Below are positions 33,776-45,200 of a DNA stretch of 64,000 bases, in pieces (positions within the stretch are counted from its first letter, which is position 1; each line of letters begins with the position of its first letter). The translations under genes were made by a program, and so were the position numbers. The notes beneath the pieces were generated by a model. That model was not told where the DNA came from. It did not search any database and saw nothing but the letters and a program-made list of their open reading frames with translations. Source of the stretch: Hymenochaete sp. R1 (taxonomy: Eukaryota > Basidiomycota > Agaricomycetes > Hymenochaetales > Hymenochaetaceae); the NCBI GenBank assembly GCA_019400425.1, contig JAFREE010000061.1, positions 62,001-126,000 on the forward strand. The letters run 5' to 3'.

Positions 33776-36192
33776 TCAGAAAGTGAAGTAAGCGCCGCCA
33801 TTTCTTTTCGGCGCAAGAGTATAGAGGATACGGCTGCTCAAATAGACGCCAGACATAACACCAATGATGACGCTGATCACTGAAGAAATAAAGAACTTAA
33901 CGATATTAAGGAGACAGAGCAAGATGTTGCTTACTTTTAAGTGCAAGGTCCAAGGAGCGCGTGTATTCGTCCTGTCCAGTAGTATACGAGCTCGAGAGAC
34001 CGCCCGCCTCAGCAAGGCCCGTCGGAACCAGAAGCCAGATTCCAGTGAGCATTACAGTGAAAGCCGTGCCTCCGACCCAGCGCGAGTATACGTTGCCAAG
34101 CATGCTGACCACAAAGCTTCCTATCATAGCTGTGTAATCCGGGTGGCCAGCTAATCCGATGTAACTGTTCACAATCCTAGTCGCTGCGTTGCTTGTGCAG
34201 CCAATGGCTACCATGATAAACATCTCCATTTTATACCAGACCTGTCCTCGCCTCAAACTGACCAAGAACATGAGAGTTGGAATCAAGGCGAAGAGGGCCT
34301 GCCAAGGAATGGGGCGAAGGTACCATGGCGCATCATTGTATCTATAGCATCCATTAATGAATTTTGCCGATGACTGTTTCATTCCTTCGGAGAATACTAT
34401 GATGCTGGAGACATTACTTTGAGGAAGCCAATCTGGAACGGTACTGTTTGTGTAACTGAACAGGCCGGTGAAAATCTCTGATCTATCGCCATCCCTTTCA
34501 ACTTTTTTAAGAGCTCTGACGCTAATCCTAAGCCAGATGTCTGAGCCCAGAGTAAGACCCAAGCCGAGGAGTAACGATGTCATGAGACCTTTGACGACTT
34601 TTGCGACTCCCATTTCTATATGTCGGTTAGCAATATCGAGAACACCAGCCACTTTGAAAAAAAGTCAATATACAATATAGAGTAAGAGGATAAAATGTAC
34701 CAACACATGATTGAACCAGGAAGTAGACCTGCAACACTGGCAGATGAGATGGCTTCGTAGCAAAATTTATTATGGCGTATGTCGGTGGATAAGAGCCTCG
34801 CGACGAAGGACACTAAGACAGAAGAGTAAACGCTGTGAATTGTAAAAATTTAAGGATAATCAGATGAGGATTTTGGACTCGGGTAAACAAGCTCACTCGG
34901 TGCCCGATTTACTAAGGTCAGATCTTGCGGCAATTCGCTGAAGGATCAGCACAACGAGACTCAACCCGCCAGAAACAGACATATCCAACACAGAACCGCC
35001 GAACGAACTTCCGCAAAGGAGGAAGCCTTGGAGGAATGCAAATATGAAGTCGATCCGGTTGGAGTAGGCAGGCCGCCGTTTCATTATTGTCCTTAAAAGC
35101 TTGGAACCTTCGCTCGCGCTGATTTGGTCTCGACAAACTTGCCGGTATATTTCATGCACTTCAGCAACGCGTGTAAGGTTGAGAGACGAACTCGAAAGCA
35201 TGACGACATCCACTTTGTCTTGAATAGCGAGACTTCCCTTAGTAACTTTCTGGTAATGTATTTCAATGAAGCGCGTCCTTATGACGAAGAGAGCCGGAAA
35301 GCGGAAGACGCGTGCAACTGCTATCATCAACGCCTCGATGCGATGAGAAGGAGAGTTGAATCTAAGGAACGCATTTGAAAGATCAATTAAGAACTTGAGT
35401 TCGTTGTCGCGAGCTGTGGAAGTTAAGATAAATGAAATTAACAAGAAAAAGAAGGATCAAAGCTTACTGTCTTTATGCAGCGTGACTGGTCGCCCGATAC
35501 TAGTAGTGGAAGCAGATTTCAAGAAAAGCCACTGGATGAATGACAAGAATTTCCATGCAGGTGGACGGGATGTGCTTTTGACAGGTTTTCTTCCCCACAG
35601 CGCAACGAGGACCTCTTGCGAATGTCCTTCTACTTCTTTGTCGAGATGACGGTAGGACAAACCCGAATCGCCTGGAGATGGCGGAGGACTAGGATATGTT
35701 GGTATCTCCGAGAAGTCTTCAATACGCTGCTTTATCCGTTCGCGGAATGGAGGTCGCTAGGTGTGCAAGCCTCAAGATAAGTAACAGTTTACTACGCTTT
35801 CTGTATGTGATAAGCACCTTCACTTTTTTTTTCTTCTTCTCCTCGACTTGCTCGATTTCTTCATATTTCTCGACTGACTCCTCTGACTGAGAGTACAAGG
35901 GTACTAAATCGTCGTAGAGTGGAATCGCGTTTGGTGGCCCGTGCGATATTGAAGCTCTGCGTCCTCTCGGCACTGACTGCTCGTCCCTCAAGTGCAATCC
36001 AGGAGGCACCTGAGGCTCAGAAAAGGAGCGCTTGCGGCCGAAAGACGGTTTCCTTGACTTGCTCATGGAACAAACGGCGGTGGAGGTGATGGTTCGGTGG
36101 CAGGGGTGATGTAAATGCAGAGATTCACGCTCATAATGGTCCGTTGTCGGTCCATTCTGAAATGCCCGAACCTTGTCCATAAAGCTCTGCAT
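33776..36192 (-). CDS. ThrE/Prm10-type membrane transporter (DUF1212 family)
   Basis: Six exons (35818-36192, 35468-35756, 34897-35413, 34705-34832, 33935-34651, 33776-33879) give 709 residues. The first 220 residues are polar: basic Ser-rich start, a Glu then Lys tract (EKYEEIEQVEEKKKKK) and PTYPSPPPSPGDSG. The ThrE N-terminal domain starts near 222: ELKFLIDLSNAFLRFNSPSHRIEALMIAVARVF, with the family's HRIE motif near 244-247. Transmembrane segments follow (FIFAFLQGFLLCGSSFGGSVLDMSVSGG, SISSASVAGLLPGSIM). The second ThrE-like half has GVLDIANRHIEMGVAKVVKGLMTSLLLGLGLTLG and closing helices. Bacterial ThrE exports threonine/serine; yeast Prm10 is a pheromone-regulated member of unknown transport activity. 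The loop between halves is luminal-like and carries N-glycosylation sequons (NST, NVSS). Confidence 0.85.
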
Positions 36193-36576
36193 ACGTCACT
36201 ATTATCGCAAGTAAGCGTGGTAGCAACGCGAGAAGGACAAATTCATTTTTGCTGAAATGAGGCACTGCTATCGGAGACCCTTCGTTGACGGACTTGAGAT
36301 AGATTAATCGATATTGGCCATCTGTGGGAAGAAAAGCCTTAACCTTAGTAATGGGTTTATTTCACATTAAGCAATGCAGAAAATGATGTCTGACGATGCA
36401 AGCTCGTGGTAGAAGAGAGATTGGCGAGTTCATAGAAAGAGACGATAGGGCGCCAATTCAACGCTTGCAAACCGTTGCTTATGTAATAAAATCTTGTGCT
36501 ACTTCATAATCATCAACTTGAATAAATCTCTTTATCCTAACCAAAAACTATTTTAAACGTGCAAACTATATCTAAG
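36193..36576. other. Intergenic region
   Basis: About 380 AT-rich bases between the Prm10-like start and the desaturase stop. Nothing recognised. Confidence 0.45.
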
Positions 36577-38793
36577 TCAATAAGTAATACGAGCAACTCG
36601 GAGCTGAGCCATCCTCCTTCGGGCCGCACGGGAATGGTTATTCATTCCACCATGGAAAGCAGTTGATGCGTCCGGAATGTCGATCGTTCCGTTTCCACTA
36701 TTCTCTTTCGAAGGCTCTATGCGAATGGAGTGTTCACGGAGGAGAGAGGCTCCGCCAGGCTTGATAGGAGGGGAAAAAATTAAAGTGAGCTTGGTCATAT
36801 GTCGAATGATAAGAATATCGACGTACGTGTTCAGACAAGTACTTCGTTACATCCACCGCGTATCCATCCAACACAACCACACATCTTCCCGGCCTCGCCC
36901 GTACATATTCATTCAACATATCTTTATTCCAAGTCTCACCAACCCAACCCTCGCTCTCCATCCCAGACGACAGATCAGAATCCTCCGATGATGTAAAGAC
37001 GTATCCGTTTGAAGACTCGTCGCTGGGATTAGCATGACTATGGCTGTGGCCATGCAATCGCATCCAAGCTTCTGCGCTTCGAATATCTTCTTCGCGAGCA
37101 CGTCGAAGGCCTGTGACTAGCCTTAACCGGTGCAGGAAGAGAATAATCCACTTTGAAGGGTCCCAAGAGAGAAGAGATGGGCCAGAGCGGAAATCGTGGG
37201 GAAATGCATGCTAAAGAAGGGCTCTATCACCAGAATCGATAATTTCCCCCAAGAACAGGCTTACATGCTAGGAGCAATTTATTAGTGGATGTGGAATGCA
37301 AGCGAGAAAGAATTATGAACGTACGAAATTGTGACTTCCTTCACCGCATGTCAAGATCGCCATGATCTACGAGGCCGGTGAGAAAGATAATGAAGAAACT
37401 CCTGAAGACATACCAAATTCCCTCTCGACGTGTTTTCATCAGAGTAAGGCTGTAAACCGTCCCAATGCGCTAGACTGGTGAGCGTCAGTCACTTCAAGTT
37501 CGCCAACCAAGCTGGTATGTCAGCTCACGAATTAACCAAGAAAGTGCAATGCCAGACTGAAATTTGATCTGAGCTCAAATTTATACTCTGAGTTAACTAT
37601 ATGGCTTACTGGCGAGTCTCGACACTAAACCGGCCCAGATATATGCTCCTACTGGATCGTTCCAAAGAAAGCCCATCAACGTTGGAAGGATGAAGCCCAT
37701 GAACAATGCTATGGGGACTAGAACGGAAGTAAAATATGTTCAGATTTTTTCCCGTCTTTCTGACGATCAAGGTAGCGTACCATAGTGTTTATGTTGGAAC
37801 CTCGCAACTGCAGGAAGTAGGAATTAGTTCGTAAGTAAGATTAGCATTCGAATAATCGTTCACACCTGAATCACTGTCTAAGTCGTCCTTGTCAATAAGG
37901 TTTATCCTTTCGTAATTGGGTTTGAAGAAGATCCAGCCCATGTGCGAGAAGAACAAGCCCCGAGTCGCGGCGTAGCTAAATGAATTTAGTGTAATTTGAT
38001 TTAGCACATGGGAAAGAACCCGCGAATCACACGCTAAGGGTTAGTCGAGGAAGGCCGAAACGTACGGGTCATGCACCGGGTCATCCGTGAAGCGCTAGAA
38101 AAGGAAAAAGAGACCGGTCGTTTTTAGCGTTAAGGTTTTAAAAGCACCTGAGAAATGCTGAAGACAACATATTACATGGTGCAAACGGTGGCGAAGGCAC
38201 CTGAAATTCCAAAAGAAAAGGAAGGCAGCGGCGCCGGTAAAGACAATGCACACAAAGATATCTTGAGCTATTCAATCCGTGGACAAAAATCGGAGTTCTC
38301 AACGCACCACCACTATAACAAATGTTTGATCGTGAGAAAGGAGATGGGACAGCGTTGCGAGGACGATGAAAAGGTACGCACTTTGATAGACCCTTGGAAA
38401 GCCATAGAACCGAGAGCCGCGAGAACGACTCGAACACCAAAGGAGGCTCGAAAGGCTCTATGAGAGTACATTCGATGATAACCGATGGTTACTCTTTTCC
38501 ATGAAGGATTCTGATTAGCACACAAGCGGTGGACTAGTTATACGGACGTTGGCCGGAAATACGTACCCGAAACACGCAGACTGCCAGACCACGATACCCA
38601 AGACCACAGTTGCTCGAGGCAGAGTCGAAAGAGGGCGAAAATACATCCCCAGACATGCTGCTAGATGAATGCTAAGGAAGAAAGCAGCGTTGCTCCACCA
38701 GAACTTGCTACGGGTGTTCTGGACTTGCTTTGACTGCTCGGTGAGCTTGGGCACGACGCTGGCCCGTTTGACTGAATCGTTCTCGTTGCCCAT
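36577..38793 (-). CDS. ole1: Acyl-CoA delta-9 desaturase fused to cytochrome b5 (Ole1)
   Basis: Fourteen exons give 447 residues: 38567-38793, 38382-38493, 38308-38312, 38176-38200, 38066-38094, 37866-37975, 37781-37807, 37610-37717, 37529-37556, 37414-37474, 37325-37366, 37265-37267, 36827-37210, 36577-36759. The sum is an exact number of codons. Histidine boxes: HRMYSH (82-87), HRLHH (119-123) and HNFHH (256-260), binding the di-iron centre. Hallmarks RFTDDPVHDPY and RGLFFSHMGW lie between. The C-terminal cytochrome b5 domain has VVVLDGYAVDVTKYLSEHPGG (HPGG 387-390) and the second haem ligand in MNNHSRAAR (His429). It makes palmitoleic and oleic acids in the ER membrane. Two predicted micro-exons, 5 nt and 3 nt, supply the WW pair and His259. 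Without the 3-nt exon the third box would lack its final His. Confidence 0.93.
37265..37267 (-). other. ole1: Predicted 3-nt micro-exon of ole1 coding one histidine
   Basis: On the minus strand the bases read CTCCTAG, then CAT, then GTAAGCC: an acceptor, one codon and a consensus donor. The flanking introns are about 57 and 54 nt, and the first has a branch-like CTAAT. Inserting this codon turns HNFH-AFP into the canonical HNFHHAFP. The support is family conservation plus splice signals; no transcript was available. Confidence 0.75.
38308..38312 (-). other. ole1: Predicted 5-nt micro-exon of ole1
   Basis: On the minus strand TTATAG is followed by TGGTG and then GTGCGT. Joining these five bases between exon 2 (ending ..SIK) and the 25-nt exon gives K-W-W-C-L-R-H-R-L-H-H, matching the conserved WW before the second histidine box of delta-9 desaturases. 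Skipping it shifts the frame. Confidence 0.72.
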
Positions 38794-39283
38794 TGTCAAC
38801 AGTATGTGCGATCAAGAGTGGGAGGTTTGGTTGGGGCAACCACCAGACCAGATCCTTATATACGGCGACTTTAGGAATGGAGGCCCGATTCTGAATAAGC
38901 GGTAATCGTAGGTGCGCGCCAAGTACTCGCTCCGTGAAGCGCTCCTTACGGTGTTGATGGCATTTATGACCGAGACAATTTTTATTTCGCGTGGGCGATT
39001 TGAAATTATACGATTTCTCGTCGTCGGTGTAGTTGTCATAGCTGCTGAGAACGGTAGCCTCGACCGCGTGCGCGCTGATCCGTAGCTCAATCGCCGACGA
39101 CGATCAGAAAGTGCGTGCGAGGCGCGTGAGGCGAACAGCAGGCTCTCGGACTCGAAACCGATTCATTTCAGCAACAATTCAAATACGAGAAGTCTGTCTC
39201 AGCTATGATCATTACTGCGAAAGCTTGGAGCGCAATATCTAAATGATTAGCATACAGCGTATAAAACAGACACACGAGTCAAA
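38794..39283. other. Promoter region of ole1
   Basis: About 490 bases between the desaturase start and the stop of the next leftward gene. No additional gene seen. Confidence 0.45.
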
Positions 39284-40422
39284 TTAATTGCGTGCATGCT
39301 TCCTTGACCCTTTTGATAGCATAGTTTGCACAACCGCCAGAGCGTCCTCTCGTTTCCCATTGTCCATCTCCTTCACGCGGCTAAGAGCTAATCTCGCGGT
39401 ATCGACAGGCCCCAGAGAATTCTCGAAAGGCTGGGAAGACCGCAACGGAGCTTTCCGGCTATCGTATGGAGTCTTTCGAAGTGCATTGACCATCCTTTCA
39501 CGAATAAGCGTATGTGCTACTGGCTTCGATGTGTTAACAGTCCCGCTACTCTCTTTAACCGGGATAAAAGGAGCGAAGTCCGGTATTTGAGGTGTAATCA
39601 CCCCATTGATCTGGGAGTGTCTGCCCTTGAGGACAAGTAAGCCGTCTTCATCGTATTTTCGTGGAGGAGGCTGGTCGGAGCGCTCAAAAGCATAGTCGTT
39701 GAGTTCGGGATCTCGTGGCATATTAGGAAGGCCAGAAACACGTTGACGATTGGAGGATGTCTTCGGGCGACGAATAGCAGCAGACTTAGGACGATTGCCA
39801 CCTTTCGGGGAGGGTCGTCTGTCGCTCATGTTTGCTGGACCTCTTTGAAACGGTGACTTGGGACCCTGCGAGTTACTGGGAGGAGGCCTTGCAGAACCTC
39901 TATCAGGATGTGCGTTGGTCATGGTCTGCCTCGGATTCTGGGCCCGTTGATTGGTATGAGGTCTCTTCGACATGAAGGCACCTTCTGTTGCACCTCCATC
40001 ACCTCCAGATCGGATACGCCTTTCGCCTCCAGGTGCTCTGGGTGATCGGGGCCTTGTAGATGTCGGTTGTCGTAGTACCTCGTTCGCCTGAGCCAGTCGT
40101 TGTGCCAGTGGCGTTTGGGGAGCTTGAGCAAGATTCTGAGAACAAGCGCTCACTTCAGTAAGGCCGAACATCACTAACCTCTGAAGTTGGACACCTTTAC
40201 GCCGCCAAAGTCATGAGCGAGCGGTATGCCTCTTGGACGCTCGTCGGTTGACTCGGACTCCTGCAAGCAGACACGGGTCTGTAACAGAAAACGTGCCGCT
40301 GAATAGCCAGTCTTTGGTTTTGTCAAAGCATGCCTATGCAGCGCAGCTGACCGTAAAGCCAGCGGGGTCATGATGAACGTTGGCGGACGAGCAGCCCAAG
40401 GAAGTCGGAAAAGTAGCGGCAC
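39284..40422 (-). CDS. Hypothetical protein with probable mitochondrial presequence
   Basis: Two exons (40179-40422, 39284-40122) give 360 residues. The intron is placed at 40123-40178 because that acceptor keeps the frame and leaves a normal 56-nt intron with a TTACTGA-like branch site. The N-terminus (MPLLFRLPWAARPPTF and on to about 45) is rich in Arg, Leu and Ala and free of acidic residues until about residue 55, as in mitochondrial targeting sequences. The middle is Arg/Pro/Ser-rich and probably disordered. The C-terminal 130 residues look conserved (LLVLKGRHSQINGVITPQIPDFAPFIPV, HTLIRERMVNALRK, DTARLALSRVKEMDNGKREDALAVVQTMLSKGSR). I do not recognise the family. A mitoribosome-associated role is possible but unproven. 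Confidence 0.72.
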
Positions 40423-41424
40423 GCGCGAAAACCACGTGATAGTGTGAGTCCATGCTTCCTGATTAGGTAATCAGAGGAGTTGAAAATCGGTCAGACTGCT
40501 CTTGTCAATCTTTTCCTTCATCAATTGCCTGCCATCTTACCACTCATCATCAAAAGTTTATAGAGCTCCGGCACTTCTATTCTATAAGTTTAATGCTGGG
40601 TGGGTTCCTATGTGCTCTCTCAGAGAATTGCTAGAGAAGGGCTATTGCTTGTAAACCGTTACATTGTGCTTCCTTGCGGCAATCTAGTCTTGCTGACTCT
40701 TGCATTTTCCTAACGGCACTGTGTTCTACATCTCACAGCGGTCACAGAATTCAATATGTGTGTGAGCAGCGCCGTCTACCTTTGCAGAGGGTCAAGTTCT
40801 GACTGTCTCCATTTTTGACATCGCAGCTGCGGACGGACTCCGGTGCTTGGGCCTCTAACCTGACGAACTGCATTCCTCAAAGAGTCATGTCTGTTTCACC
40901 TTTGTCACTAGGCAACCAGCCCCTCATGTCTCATTTCCTCAAGATAAAGCACAGGACTGCGAATCACACAGTTCGTTTCTTATGGAGCTCATCCGACTAA
41001 CCCAACTACACGCGAAGATCTTCGTTTTCCACAAGAGACGCGCAGGCCTTACTGCACAGCTTGTTCAGAGACATCAATAGACATTCCCGTGTATCAGTGC
41101 TATGGCCACCGAGTTTTTCTTGTGTCGTCGTATGGACCATATCAATGACAGCAGCTCCGACCCGGTCAAAGTCGCGAGCTGGAAGTCAATGTAAGAGGTC
41201 ATCTGACGCATTTCGTGGTGAATGCGAACGGTATAAATAGGCCAACGACCACAGGCCCTTCCGCCCTCTTCCCAACCTTTCCATCTCTCAAGCACCCAAG
41301 CACTTTAACTGCTCAACTCACATCTCTACCACTCTACCACATCAAACTAACCAGTCACATCCCAACCCACCTTCGACTTTCCCTTCTCTCAAATCACTCG
41401 AGTTCCAACCCCAAACACATCCCA
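40423..41424. other. Promoter region of the pheromone-like gene
   Basis: One kilobase between divergent starts. The right end has a TATA box and a pyrimidine/CA-rich leader without ATG ahead of the pheromone start. No gene supported. Confidence 0.45.
41232..41239 (+). promoter_or_regulatory. TATA box of the pheromone-like gene
   Basis: TATAAATA, 193 bases before the ATG, followed by a CT/CA-rich leader. It is one of the few clean TATA boxes in the window, which fits a strongly expressed short gene. Confidence 0.55.
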
Positions 41425-41646
41425 ATGGACTCCTTCACCACTCTCTCCATCCCCACCTCATCCACCACACATTCATCCGACGTAGGCAACAACGGCGGGC
41501 CCGTATCCTACGAGGTCGGAGGAGGCGCGTGTACGATGTACTGTGTCGTCTCTCAACGACCTGAGGCACCGAGCACGGATGTACCCGTGGACCAAGAGCT
41601 ATTTGGAAGCGACAGTACAACTAAAATGTATTGTGTGATTGCATGA
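41425..41646 (+). CDS. Basidiomycete mating-pheromone-type precursor (CaaX, CVIA)
   Basis: A single-exon 73-residue frame that starts MDSFTTL and ends MYCVIA. Both ends are what basidiomycete lipopeptide pheromone precursors show: an MDxF-type start, Ser/Thr-rich pro-region and a C-terminal CaaX box that is prenylated, trimmed and carboxymethylated at the Cys. The mature peptide would be roughly the last 10-14 residues before VIA. It has no signal peptide, as expected for export by an Ste6-type transporter. Unusually, residues 38-43 read MYCVVS, echoing the terminal MYCVIA at 68-73. No STE3-type receptor is in the window, so it could be a mating-type or a non-mating-type pheromone gene. Other short CaaX proteins cannot be fully excluded. 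Confidence 0.8.
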   Translation: MDSFTTLSIPTSSTTHSSDVGNNGGPVSYEVGGGACTMYCVVSQRPEAPSTDVPVDQELFGSDSTTKMYCVIA

Positions 41647-42287
41647 TTGTGTATCACCTTGGGTGGATTTAGTGCTTCATTTTCACCTTATTTCGCATTC
41701 TTGTCTTGCTTTTTTTTGGGCCTCGGGCGGGTAAGTGATCATTCAAATCATCCTCAATGCGACTTCAAGTTGAGTTGACTTTTTTGCTCTTTTGCACAGA
41801 TTTTATAGACATTTCGACTTCGTCATCCTTATGCATTCCGATATCCCTTTCCCCTTCGTTCTTTCTTTGACTATAACCAATCCATTCGGACATTTCATTA
41901 ATATTGTTAATACTTCTTGGCTTTGGCCCCCCGCTCTTCAGATACGATGTCGATATATTCATCCTTTATTTTGTAGCCTTCGGGCAGTTATGCATTCTTT
42001 TCTTTCGTAGACTCTTTATTTCTACTCCCTTATGTCGTCTTCCTATGCTGTATCCACATTACCCTTACGCCGCTCTTCGCCGGACCAATCCCATGTACAT
42101 ATAATATTATACCACGCCCCCACTTTGATCGGTCACCTTTCAGACCAGTGCACACATAAGCATACGCTAATTTATGAATAAGAAACACCTCATGAAAGAG
42201 TAGTTTAAAAGAACACCGAAAACCAAAACGGATTACACATACACATCAATGAATCAAAGCTTACGACAACATCTGCTTCAAGTAGAA
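41647..42287. other. Intergenic region, convergent 3' ends
   Basis: About 640 bases downstream of both the pheromone-like gene and the PEHE gene. No gene or repeat recognised. Confidence 0.45.
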
Positions 42288-45200
42288 TCATCGCATGCGT
42301 CTCTGCCTTCTCTCCAGCGATCCCATACCCTTCGCCATTCCAAAGTCCGTGTCCTCAACCAGTGGCATCGGCGCCCTCAGACCGTCATCCACGTTCCCAC
42401 TTTGTACAGACCGCACACGCATCACCTTCATCACCTCCCACTCCCTATCCTCCTTCGAGAACTCCCCATGCCCCATCCCTTCCTCCACCTCAACCAACGG
42501 CCCTCCCTCTTCATCCACATCCAATGCACCCCTCTCCGCCCTCTCCAACGCAACAGGATACAAAACCCACTCCGGCAACTCAAACTCAAAGCCCACATAC
42601 CCCCCACTCCCACCAGCCAACTCAAAATCAAACACGGGCACCTCACACCCAAACGCTTTGCTCCCCACGCGAATCGTCCGGCGCCCCGCGCGCCCTGGCT
42701 CGTCGTTGTGCCTTGATACGCCCACGATCGCTGCGATCTCGTGCCGGGTCCGGCGGCCGCGCCCGAAGAGAATATCGTATGATTTAAGAGAGATGATAGG
42801 GTTGGAGAGGGTCGGATTCCGTGTGGATGCGGTGGATGCGGTGTTGTCGGGGAGGAACTGGAGGAGGTAGGGGTCGCAGATGTCTTCTGTGTTGAGTTGG
42901 GAGACGGAGATCGAGGTGGAGAGGCCGAGAGCAGAGGGAGTGACGCTTGGTGTGCGCGAGTCTCGAGTGTTAGCTGAGGGCGCGTATGAGGGTGTGGGTG
43001 AAGGAGAAGGTTGGATGTGGGACGAGGAGGCGAATGCAGATGCAGGTGAGAGGAAGCGGTCGTTGATGACACCATTATACTTCACGGAACGCACATCCTC
43101 CTCCTGGGTTCGAGTAACTCGTGGCTCTGCTTCGTACCCGTCCTCGAGTCTCCTTCGTTTTCCGCCACTTCGAAGGAATTCGCCAGCTCGAGGGGGTTCT
43201 GGAGCAAACTTCTGACTGGCAGGCGGTAACGAAAGTTCGGGCGGTCGTTCTACATCTCGCTCTGCTATTTCATCTGGAAGTAGAGGTGTTGGAGAATACA
43301 GAGGCAAGGGCGAGTCTCCGACTCCTTCGTCCTCGGCGCCTTCCCTTGCTTCGTTCTCGACGGGTCCATTCGCTTTATCATCCCCACCCCCATCGACACC
43401 TACACCATTCACGTCTGAAACTGGGCGGGATTCGGGTTGTGGTTGTTGATGTGGGTGACGATCGTCCGGCGTCCCGACGGTAGTGGGATAAGGTGACTGT
43501 GATCCAAATGTCATAGTCTCCATACCATCGTTCAACGAGGATAGTAAAGAATGCAAACTCGAGCCTTTCAAGGCATTGTGGGATTCGAGAAAATATTTTA
43601 TCCCAAGTAGAATTTGTGGATTGATTGGAGTGTTGTTGAATGCGTGAATGGCAGACGCGTCCTCGGAAGAATTAGAATGTCCTTGCGGCGGCGGGAGATC
43701 GGGGCCAATGTTTTGAGGGTGAGGTGAGTTGGAGGGGCGATACGAGTTTTGGGGGGATAGCTGGGAGGACGTCTGTGTAGGATGAGAGACCAAGTTGTTG
43801 AGGTCCTGAGTGCTGGGTATGGATGACTGCCGCTCTACATACGGCGGGGTACTCCTCGCAGACACCGATCTCGAAGAGTCACCCCTCAACCCTCTTCCAA
43901 CCAGAGGCAAAGGCGAGCGCGGACGCGGAAGCTGAGTGATAACCTTCCCCGACATCGTAGCATTACTGAAGACTCCCTCGCGAGGTAGCGAGCGCATGTA
44001 CGAGTCAGAGCTCAGAATGCTCAAGCGCCGTTCTTCGTTCTGCTCTGAAACAGGTGTTAGAGAATCAGATCGCAGAGAGCTCTCCCGTCCAACCTCGACC
44101 TCTTCGGGGCTTTCTGTCTTCTCGGATGTGAGCTCATCAGATGAAGATGAAGATCCTTCCCCCTCTTCCTCTTCCTGCCCGTCGCCCTCCTCGTCTTGGG
44201 AAGACTCTTCCTCGGCGTCGCCAGAGCTCGACATGTCGTTGGGAGGATGAGATCTCGGTTCGACGTATCGCGGCGGAAGGAGCGTCCTGTACCGTTCTTC
44301 CAGCGTCATGGCCACGCCCAAAATGAGGTCTCGTCTTCGTTCTGCCTCGTGAAACGCCGTAGTGCTGCTCGGTCCTATACCAAACGAAGCCCCAACACTG
44401 CTGGTGGAAGGAGGTCTTGCCGTCTCATCATGCGTCTCCAAAGTCACCGAGGAAGGAAACATATCAGATGGTAGGGAGAGGAAGGCTTGAGAATCCATAG
44501 TTCGCAGCTGCTCTATCCTTTCCTTCAACTTGTAATGCTCGAATTGAAGCTGCTCCTTCTCCCTCATCCTCTGCTTCTTCTCCACCATCTCATATCGTCT
44601 ATGCCGCTTCTCGTACATCGCATCAGAGAGTTCAGGGGGTTCCTATTCACGTCGTCCATCGCAAACCGCATAAAAGCACAATATGAACAAAAACGAATGT
44701 ACAAAAAAAACAGCATAATAGAACGAAACGCACCACATCGCCCGTCCGAGCTCTCAACCGCCCACCGACCCTCTCGTCCTCCTTCAACTCACAGTACTCC
44801 GGCACCTGCACCTGCTGCTGCCTTCGAATCGCCTCGATCACCTCCGGCCGCTCGAAATACAGGTCGTTCGCGGAGTTGTTGAGGTCGAGCTTGAGACGAG
44901 CGCGTGGTCGTGTTTTGTTCGTCGGGGTGGTAAGGGTGGCATTGGAAGGCGAACGGAGTGGGGATTGCGATGGTGACGGGGGCGGTGAAGGAGAGTTGGG
45001 CATGAAGGAGGCGTCTGTGGTGAGGATGAAGGAAGTGGAGGCTGGGATGAGAGGTTCGGTCTCGCCTGTGTATATGTTCGCATCGCATCGTACAAGGTAG
45101 GTTTGTGACGCAGAGTCGTTCAGAGGGAAACCAAGACAGAAACATAAACGTCAACGCTAAGCCATCTGAGAAGAGATTAAATTGAAGACACCGCACCTTT

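Noticed and set aside
36577..38793. Desaturase as a pseudogene because of missing WW and HH residues and many in-frame stops
   Set aside because: All are explained by short introns and two micro-exons with proper splice sites; the reassembled 447-residue protein has every metal and haem ligand.
42295..42870. Pro/Ser-rich frames on the + strand over the PEHE gene
   Set aside because: Complement of Gly/Ala/Glu codons of the real gene; repetitive composition only.
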